From: Rhodospirillaceae bacterium | Lineage (GTDB): Bacteria; Pseudomonadota; Alphaproteobacteria; Rhodospirillales; 2-02-FULL-58-16 | Length of the DNA: 10,977 nucleotides | NCBI GenBank assembly: GCA_013349695.1 | Contig: DUZD01000073.1 | Location: forward strand, 1-10,977 | Direction: 5' to 3' | Shown here: in pieces, positions 6,745 to 10,977 of the stretch | Layout of the letters: every line of letters starts with the position of its first letter | Position numbering within the stretch: position 1 is the first letter of the stretch | Made by a program: the position numbers and the translations under genes | The notes under the pieces: model-generated | Seen by the model: the letters and a program-made list of their open reading frames with translations, nothing else | Told to the model about the DNA's origin: nothing | Database searches by the model: none

Positions 6745-6833
6745 CGGCAATGGAAATCGACTTGCTTTGGAACATAGTCATTCTGTTCGTCATGGTCATT
6801 TATTGTGCCGATGTACTAGGAAAACCGCGCTGA
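6741..6833 (+). CDS. 30-residue membrane miniprotein, unknown
   Basis: An ATG at 6741 opens a 30-codon frame preceded by a perfect AGGAGG (6730-6735) at 5-nt spacing, the strongest ribosome-binding site in this region. Its start overlaps the stop of the upstream gene (ATGA) and its stop overlaps the next start (TGATG at 6831-6835). The peptide begins MTAMEIDLLWN, continues with a hydrophobic stretch through about residue 25, and ends GKPR, so it should be a single membrane span with a short basic tail. No family is recognised. The tight coupling on both sides makes it very likely to be translated even though automatic callers would usually skip it. Confidence 0.6.
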   Translation: MTAMEIDLLWNIVILFVMVIYCADVLGKPR

Positions 6834-7042
6834 TGACTGATGACGAACAGCCGGGTAGCTATCCATTGATGTCGCCAATTGTCTCGAAAGAGCAAGCAAT
6901 TGCTCGATACATGTGGGCCAGTGCCGTCTTCGCATGGAATAGGCCAGTGCCCATGCCAAGGGGTGCCGTAATGGATCAATACGACGAGGCTGTCGTGTTT
7001 CTTCATATCCATGAAGAGCAATGTATGAGATGGATACACTGA
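6833..7042 (+). CDS. Small soluble protein, unknown
   Basis: This 69-residue frame starts at the ATG of TGATG (6831-6835), directly coupled to the 30-residue membrane protein. AGGA lies 11 nt upstream at 6818-6821. The N-terminus is acidic (MTDDEQPGSY). The body is mixed and rich in Met, Trp and His, for example ARYMWASAVFAWNRP near 24-38 and HIHEEQCMRWIH at the C-terminus. There is no membrane segment or signal peptide. The closely spaced His, Cys and Glu at the end could bind metal, but that is speculation. It is probably cytoplasmic and a partner of the membrane proteins around it. I recognise no family. Confidence 0.5.
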   Translation: MTDDEQPGSYPLMSPIVSKEQAIARYMWASAVFAWNRPVPMPRGAVMDQYDEAVVFLHIHEEQCMRWIH

Positions 7043-7088
7043 TCTCGAAACGCGCTCTAAATCCCGAAGCAGGAGCGGTTTTGCTTTG

Positions 7089-7289
7089 ATGAAAAATAAG
7101 ATGACCGATTTTTTCCCGCCTGCTCCGCCTAATCTTGACGACGCGCGGTTTAGGTCGGTATCGACAAATGAAAGTTTGAAACGGCGCGAAAAGCGTCTTG
7201 GGTCAATCATGGCCGCGGCGGCGTTACTAATTTTTTCAGCGATGGTCTTGTTCCATCTTATCGTGGCCGTGGCCGTCCTCTTCTACTGA
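7089..7289 (+). CDS. Small single-TM protein, unknown (copy B of a paralogous pair)
   Basis: This 66-residue protein has the same architecture as the product of 6559-6744: a Pro-rich start with FF, a D/E-D-A/R-Y/F-x-S-V patch, a basic 'KRREKRLG' region, then one C-terminal hydrophobic helix ending in AVLFY (AILFF in the sister). Identity is low but the order of features matches end to end, so I read them as a diverged duplication. AGGAG (7071-7075) lies 13 nt before the ATG at 7089. TTG at 7086 and ATG at 7101 are alternatives, the last aligning best with copy A. It is 46 nt downstream of the 69-residue gene, so probably in the same transcript. The N-terminus is expected in the cytoplasm. Confidence 0.55.
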   Translation: MKNKMTDFFPPAPPNLDDARFRSVSTNESLKRREKRLGSIMAAAALLIFSAMVLFHLIVAVAVLFY

Positions 7290-7381
7290 CATCTATCCCA
7301 ATATCTGGTGGCCGGCGGCACGAAACAAACAAGATGTCAACCGAGCCATTTTAGAACCCGTACAGCGCGATTATATGTGCC

Positions 7382-7687
7382 ATGTTTCGGTATCTGGCAG
7401 TCATTTTCACTGTTCTCATCATCGGTGGTTCCCCATATCCGTCGTCCGCCGCATCGCTTGTTATGTGCGGGCAACGCGCCGACGTGGCGACGAAGCTGAA
7501 GCAGAACTATGAAGAAACGCCGGCCTCCATGGGAATTACCCGCAACGGAGAAATTGTCGAAGTGTTTACTTCGAAAACCGGAACGTTCACCATCATCATG
7601 ACGAAGCCCGGCGGCCTCAGTTGCCTGCTTTCGGAGGGCGGGAACTGGGAGGAACTTCCAAAAACGTTGGTCGGCGCCAAGATTTGA
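7382..7687 (+). CDS. Small exported protein, conserved hypothetical
   Basis: This 101-residue protein has a convincing Sec signal peptide: a positively charged start (MFR), a hydrophobic core (about 4-16), and a likely signal peptidase I site near 23-25 (SSAAS). The mature protein of about 77 residues has two cysteines (C29 and C81) that could form a periplasmic disulfide. The pattern is Cys, a helical 'VATKLKQNYEETPASMGI' segment, 'GEIVEVFTSKTGTFTIIMTKPGG', then 'SCLLSEGGNWE'. I recall similar small exported proteins in other alphaproteobacteria but no known function. The ATG at 7382 lacks a good Shine-Dalgarno. It is 92 nt beyond the small-protein operon and may be read with it or separately; a 63-nt gap separates it from the MITE-like element. 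Confidence 0.7.
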   Translation: MFRYLAVIFTVLIIGGSPYPSSAASLVMCGQRADVATKLKQNYEETPASMGITRNGEIVEVFTSKTGTFTIIMTKPGGLSCLLSEGGNWEELPKTLVGAKI

Positions 7688-7749
7688 TCGCTTCGCGGCA
7701 AGCCATTCCCGGGCGCGCCGGTGCCTTTGGCGTTTAGCGCATTTCAAGA

Positions 7750-7915
7750 CTAGTGGCCTGTATCATCTAAATTGCACCCCTACGATCGCTTTTCCCGTCC
7801 CCTCGGTAGGAGGGGGCGCGTAGGCGATGCGGGTACATCGTCAAGCGTCCCCGACGCCCCGAGGGGACGGGAAAAGCGATCGTAGGGGTGCAATTTAGAT
7901 GATACAGGCCACTAG
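7750..7915. mobile_element. MITE-like element with perfect 57-bp inverted repeats at a CTAG target
   Basis: The arms 7750-7806 and 7859-7915 are perfect reverse complements over 57 bp, with a 52-nt centre that itself folds (GGCGATG / CATCGTC around CGGGTA). Both outer ends are CTAG. It is too short to encode a transposase. Long terminal repeats, no coding capacity and a TA duplication within CTAG fit a non-autonomous element mobilised by an IS630/mariner-type transposase; IS630 is known to favour CTAG and duplicate TA. The family is inferred; the repeat is seen directly. Its right end supplies the TAG stop of the mutase gene. The perfect arms suggest recent insertion or gene conversion. The RNA hairpin probably also acts as a transcript end. 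Confidence 0.85.
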
Positions 7916-10104
7916 CCGGCGCCAGCTTTCTCTCCCGGCCTTGCCGTCGCCCGGCGCTGGCGAACGATGTCCACGACTTCGCCCGCCGCCGTCGGGATGT
8001 GGGTGCCGGGGCCGAAGATGGCGGCGACGCCGTGCTTGCGCAGGAAGTCATGGTCGCGGGCCGGAATGACACCGCCGCAGACGACCACGATGTCCTCGGC
8101 GCCGAGCCTTTTCAACTCCTCGATCAATGCCGGCACCAGGGTTTTGTGGCCGGCCGCCTGGGAGGAAACGCCGATGACATGGACATCGTCCTCGACGGCC
8201 TCCATCGCCGCTTCCTCGGGCGTCTGGAAAAGCGGGCCCAGGTCGACGTCGAAGCCAATATCGGCAAAAGAGGTGGCGATCACCTTGGCGCCGCGGTCAT
8301 GGCCGTCCTGGCCCATCTTGACGACCAGCAGGCGCGGCCGCCGGCCCTCTTCCTCGGCAAAGGCGGCGACCCGTTGCCGGAGCTTTTCGAAATCCCGGTC
8401 GCCTTCAAAGGCCGAGCCGTAGACGCCGGAGACGGAGCGGTAGCGCGCCTGGTGGCGGCTATAGGCCTTTTCTAGGGCGGTCGAAATTTCACCGACCGTG
8501 GCCCTCGCCCGCGTCGCCTCGATGGATAGGGCCAGCAAATTGCCTTCTCCCGACCGGGCGGCTTCGGTCAAGGCATCGAGGGCAGCCTGGCAGGCGGCGG
8601 CATCGCGGCGGTGGCGGATATCCCGCAAGCGGGCGATCTGTTGTTGACGGACGGATTGATTGTCGATTTCCAGAAGATCGACCTCGTCCGTTCTCTCCGC
8701 CGGGTATTTGTTGACGCCGACCATCACCTCCTCGCCCTTGTCGATGCGGGCTTGTTTGCGAGCCGCCGCTTCCTCGATATGCCGTTGCGGCACGCCGGCT
8801 TCCAACGCCTTGGTCATGCCCCCGAGTTTCTCCACCTCGTCGATCAGCTTCCCTGCCTCGCTGGCCAGCGAGGCGGTCAGACTTTCCACGTAGTAACTCC
8901 CGCCCAGCGGATCGACGACCTTGCCAATCGCCGTTTCCTCGGCGAGCACGTGTTGGGTATTGCGAGCGATCCTCGCCGAGAACGGCGTCGGCAAGGCGAG
9001 CGCTTCGTCCAAGGCGTTGGTGTGCAGACTCTGGGTGCCGCCCAGCACCGCCGCCAGCGCCTCGATGGTGGTGCGGATGACGTTGTTGTATGGGTCTTTT
9101 TCGGTCAACGAAACACCGGAAGTCTGGCAGTGGGTGCGCAGCATGGACGAGCGCGGATCCTCGGGCTCGAACCGGGCCATCAACCCGGCCCATAGCGCCC
9201 GCGCCGCCCGCAGCTTCGCCACCTCCATGAAAAAATTCATCCCGATACCGAAGAAAAAACTCAGCCGTGGGGCGAACTGGTCGACGCCGAGCCCCTTGGC
9301 GATTGCCGCGCCAACGTATTCCAGGCCGTCGGCGAGCGTAAAGGCCAGCTCCTGTACGGCGGTGGCGCCGGCCTCCTGCATGTGGTAGCCGGAAATGGAA
9401 ACGGAGTTGAAGCGGGGCATGTGTTGGGCCGTATGCACGATGATATCGGCGACGATGCGCAGGGAAGGGCCGGGCGGATAGATATAAGTGTTGCGGACCA
9501 TGAACTCCTTCAAGATGTCGTTCTGGATGGTCCCCGAAAGCTCGTCGGGGCCGACCCCTTGTTCCTCGGCGGCGACGATATAGCCGGCCAGCACCGGCAG
9601 AACGGCACCGTTCATGGTCATCGACACGCTCGTTCGGTCGAGCCCGATGCCGTCGAACAGAATCTTCATGTCCTCGACGGAATCGATGGCCACACCGGCC
9701 TTGCCAACATCGCCGACAACCCGTCGATGATCGGAATCATACCCCCGGTGGGTGGCCAGGTCGAAGGCCACGGACAGGCCTTTCTGGCCGGCCTTGAGGT
9801 TGTCCCGGAAAAAGGCGTTGGACTCTTCGGCCGTGGAGAAGCCGGCGTATTGGCGGATGGTCCACGGCCGGCCCGTGTACATGGTGGCCTTGTGACCCCG
9901 CAGGTAAGGCGCAAAACCGGGCAGACTATCGACCCACTGGCACTCCTCCAAGTCCGCCGCCGTGTAAAGGGGCTTCACCGGAATGCCTTCCGGGGTCGCC
10001 CAAATCAATTCGTCGGGGGATTTCCCCCGCAACTCCGCCGCCGCTTTCTCCCGCCATAAATCCGCAAGGGGTTTCGGCGCTGTCTTCTCGGGGGATTTTG
10101 TCAT
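7912..10104 (-). CDS. scpA: Methylmalonyl-CoA mutase, B12-dependent, large/catalytic subunit
   Basis: This 730-residue enzyme interconverts (R)-methylmalonyl-CoA and succinyl-CoA with adenosylcobalamin, linking propionate-type carbon to the TCA cycle. The N-terminal TIM-barrel part shows ATMYTGRPWTIRQYAG near 73-87, 'GTIQND' near 191-196, MVRNTYIYPP near 202-211 and SISGYHMQEAGA near 236-247. The Tyr and Arg that distinguish methylmalonyl- from isobutyryl-CoA mutase are both present. The C-terminal cobalamin domain has DGHDRG, the DxHxxG lower-ligand motif (D600, H602, G605). Catalytic and B12 domains share one chain, and the length is normal. The start is ATG at 10104: a TTG at 10134 would lie inside the best -10 hexamer. 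The stop codon TAG is formed at the CTAG end of the inserted repeat. No small subunit, epimerase or MeaB gene lies in the window. mutA, mcmA and bhbA are other names. Confidence 0.96.
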   Translation of the reverse strand: MTKSPEKTAPKPLADLWREKAAAELRGKSPDELIWATPEGIPVKPLYTAADLEECQWVDSLPGFAPYLRGHKATMYTGRPWTIRQYAGFSTAEESNAFFRDNLKAGQKGLSVAFDLATHRGYDSDHRRVVGDVGKAGVAIDSVEDMKILFDGIGLDRTSVSMTMNGAVLPVLAGYIVAAEEQGVGPDELSGTIQNDILKEFMVRNTYIYPPGPSLRIVADIIVHTAQHMPRFNSVSISGYHMQEAGATAVQELAFTLADGLEYVGAAIAKGLGVDQFAPRLSFFFGIGMNFFMEVAKLRAARALWAGLMARFEPEDPRSSMLRTHCQTSGVSLTEKDPYNNVIRTTIEALAAVLGGTQSLHTNALDEALALPTPFSARIARNTQHVLAEETAIGKVVDPLGGSYYVESLTASLASEAGKLIDEVEKLGGMTKALEAGVPQRHIEEAAARKQARIDKGEEVMVGVNKYPAERTDEVDLLEIDNQSVRQQQIARLRDIRHRRDAAACQAALDALTEAARSGEGNLLALSIEATRARATVGEISTALEKAYSRHQARYRSVSGVYGSAFEGDRDFEKLRQRVAAFAEEEGRRPRLLVVKMGQDGHDRGAKVIATSFADIGFDVDLGPLFQTPEEAAMEAVEDDVHVIGVSSQAAGHKTLVPALIEELKRLGAEDIVVVCGGVIPARDHDFLRKHGVAAIFGPGTHIPTAAGEVVDIVRQRRATARPGEKAGAG

Positions 10105-10444
10105 GGCGCTTCTTTCGCCATCCGCAAAGGACAATTATAGCCAAGCCCGCCCGAGGGAGGGAGAAGTTTTCCGTGCAGGTGCGAAAGAATTCCCGCCCGA
10201 AAACCGCAAATCATCTTATTTTTCATATATATTGTGTAATTCTTGCATTTTTCTAGCAGATATAGTAGAAGCTTGTCCGACCTCGGGATCTGGAACCAGC
10301 CACAAAAAGGAAAGGAACGGCGCTCGCGAAACGTTGGCAAGGCAAAAACCTTGATGCCTCGGGCGCATTTTGCCGGCTTGTCCGGAGCGGGGAACTTTTC
10401 TTCATCCGTTGGCGCCGCCGGGTTTCGCGCGCCGCAATCGGCAA
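10105..10444. other. Divergent intergenic region between scpA and gcrA
   Basis: About 340 bp without a supported gene. The part next to scpA holds its -10 box. An AT-rich core (about 10208-10270) probably carries the gcrA promoter, but I could not pair a convincing -35 and -10. From 10280 to 10444 it returns to GC-rich sequence, probably gcrA leader. I see no GANTC site in it. Confidence 0.5.
10134..10139 (-). promoter_or_regulatory. Perfect -10 hexamer for scpA
   Basis: The minus strand reads TATAAT at 10139-10134, which would start transcription near 10127, about 20 nt before the ATG at 10104. No good -35 is seen at the expected distance, so an activator may be needed. The position argues against translation starting at the TTG at 10134. 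Confidence 0.45.
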
Positions 10445-10822
10445 ATGACAGAGAACTGGACCCCAGTGCGCGTCAGCGCTCTTATCGCCCTGTGGAGCGA
10501 CGGTCTTCCATGCCGCGAAATCGGCCGCCGTTTGGGCTTCACGAAGAATGCCATAATTGGCAAGGTTAACCGTTTGGGCCTGGCCAAGCGCAATTCTTCC
10601 GTCCGGCAAATTGTCCATGATAAAGAGCCGCCGGGCGCCGAGGCCGTCAGCTTGGAAAAGCTGGTCGCCGGCATGTGCAGTTGGCCACATGGCCATCCGG
10701 GGACGAAGGAGTTCCATTTCTGCGGCCAGTCGGCGGTGGAAGGCAAACCCTATTGCGCCGCGCATTGCGCCAAGGCCTACGTCATTAACACCAAGGACGT
10801 TAAAAAGACGGCGGCGGCATAA
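10445..10822 (+). CDS. gcrA: GcrA-family cell-cycle regulator
   Basis: This is a 125-residue DNA-binding protein. Residues 1-50 form the GcrA helix-turn-helix: NWTPVRVSALIALW, then 'EIGRRLGFTKNAIIGKVNRLGLAKR' around 25-49, closely following the family pattern of NAVIGKVHRLGLSGR. The C-terminal domain (about 76-112) has MCSWPHG, HFCG, then PYCAAHCAKAY, with C78, C93, C104 and H107 spaced like a metal-binding site; in Caulobacter this region binds sigma70. GcrA acts with CcrM, which methylates GANTC. The linker between domains is short and the protein is smaller than Caulobacter GcrA (about 170 residues). The ATG at 10445 gives the natural N-terminus but has no Shine-Dalgarno. A paralogue of the main gcrA is possible, since some alphaproteobacteria may carry more than one. 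Confidence 0.88.
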   Translation: MTENWTPVRVSALIALWSDGLPCREIGRRLGFTKNAIIGKVNRLGLAKRNSSVRQIVHDKEPPGAEAVSLEKLVAGMCSWPHGHPGTKEFHFCGQSAVEGKPYCAAHCAKAYVINTKDVKKTAAA

Positions 10823-10876
10823 TCTAAAAGGTTCATCCGGGAATTCCGGGAAAAGCGTCCGTCCTTTATTAAGCCC

Positions 10877-10963
10877 GCCACTGTCCGAGACGGCGGTAAA
10901 GGGCGCTACGCGTCGCTTTGCGACGGCCAACGGCCGCCCTTGACAGCCGTCTCGGACAGTGGC
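10877..10963. repeat. Long imperfect palindrome downstream of gcrA
   Basis: The arms 10877-10905 and 10935-10963 pair at 27 of 29 positions; the outer 18 bp (GCCACTGTCCGAGACGGC) are perfect. The 29-nt centre contains a further hairpin, CGTCGC-TTT-GCGACG (10911-10925). It starts 54 nt after the gcrA stop. It could be a palindromic repeat element or MITE, a structured 3' UTR or terminator, though there is no T-run. I see no coding capacity and no clear target duplication. Confidence 0.7.
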
Positions 10964-10977
10964 TTGCCGATGGTAGG

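Noticed and set aside
6800..7210. Minus-strand frame of 136 residues opposite the small-protein operon
   Set aside because: The plus-strand frames have coupled starts, ribosome-binding sites and paralogy; the antisense frame has none of these and shows no recognisable domain.
7767..8072. Minus-strand open frame of about 100 residues across the inverted-repeat element and the 3' end of the mutase gene
   Set aside because: It overlaps the well-supported mutase gene in another frame and is Arg/Ser/Pro-rich, as expected of a shadow frame.
10105..10134. TTG start at 10134 extending the mutase by 10 residues
   Set aside because: It lies within the best -10 hexamer of the gene; the ATG at 10104 gives a more usual N-terminus.
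1..10977. CRISPR arrays, tRNA and rRNA genes
   Set aside because: No regularly spaced repeat array, tRNA cloverleaf with the conserved TTCGA-type arm, or rRNA sequence was seen by eye.

Overview
The window looks like the chromosome of a GC-rich alphaproteobacterium, probably of the Rhodospirillales type. The evidence is a class I (archaeal-type) lysyl-tRNA synthetase, a GcrA-family cell-cycle regulator, a short alphaproteobacterial-style class IV branched-chain aminotransferase and a single-chain B12-dependent methylmalonyl-CoA mutase. Family names rest on protein motifs read by eye; no database search was possible.

Layout. 139-2678 (minus) is a two-gene unit: a GAF plus HD-GYP signalling protein whose stop overlaps the start of a conserved gamma-glutamylcyclotransferase-like protein. 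2855-4438 (plus) is lysS, divergent from that unit. 4458-5312 (minus) is a class IV aminotransferase convergent with lysS, and behind it 5437-6069 (minus) is an HTH/S24 LexA-like repressor.

6070-6558 is a strikingly AT-rich gap with palindromes, a good sigma70-like promoter and a strong intrinsic terminator. It leads into a compact run of very small genes (6559-7289, plus): a single-TM protein, a 30-residue TM protein, a 69-residue soluble protein and a second single-TM protein that is a diverged copy of the first. The first three are linked by ATGA/TGATG stop-start overlaps. I recognise none of them. Base composition is visibly lower in GC than the flanks, so this is the accessory part of the window and the best candidate for something undescribed. 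A small exported protein follows at 7382-7687.

7750-7915 is a MITE-like insertion: two perfect 57-bp inverted arms around a 52-nt centre, bounded by CTAG, sitting exactly on the stop codon of the methylmalonyl-CoA mutase gene (7912-10104, minus). After a roughly 340-bp divergent intergenic region comes gcrA (10445-10822, plus), followed by a second long imperfect palindrome (10877-10963).

The housekeeping genes do not form one pathway. The possible functional links are the HD-GYP/GGCT-like pair (translationally coupled) and the S24 repressor facing the small-membrane-protein operon across a palindrome-rich control region. The second link is inferred from position only.
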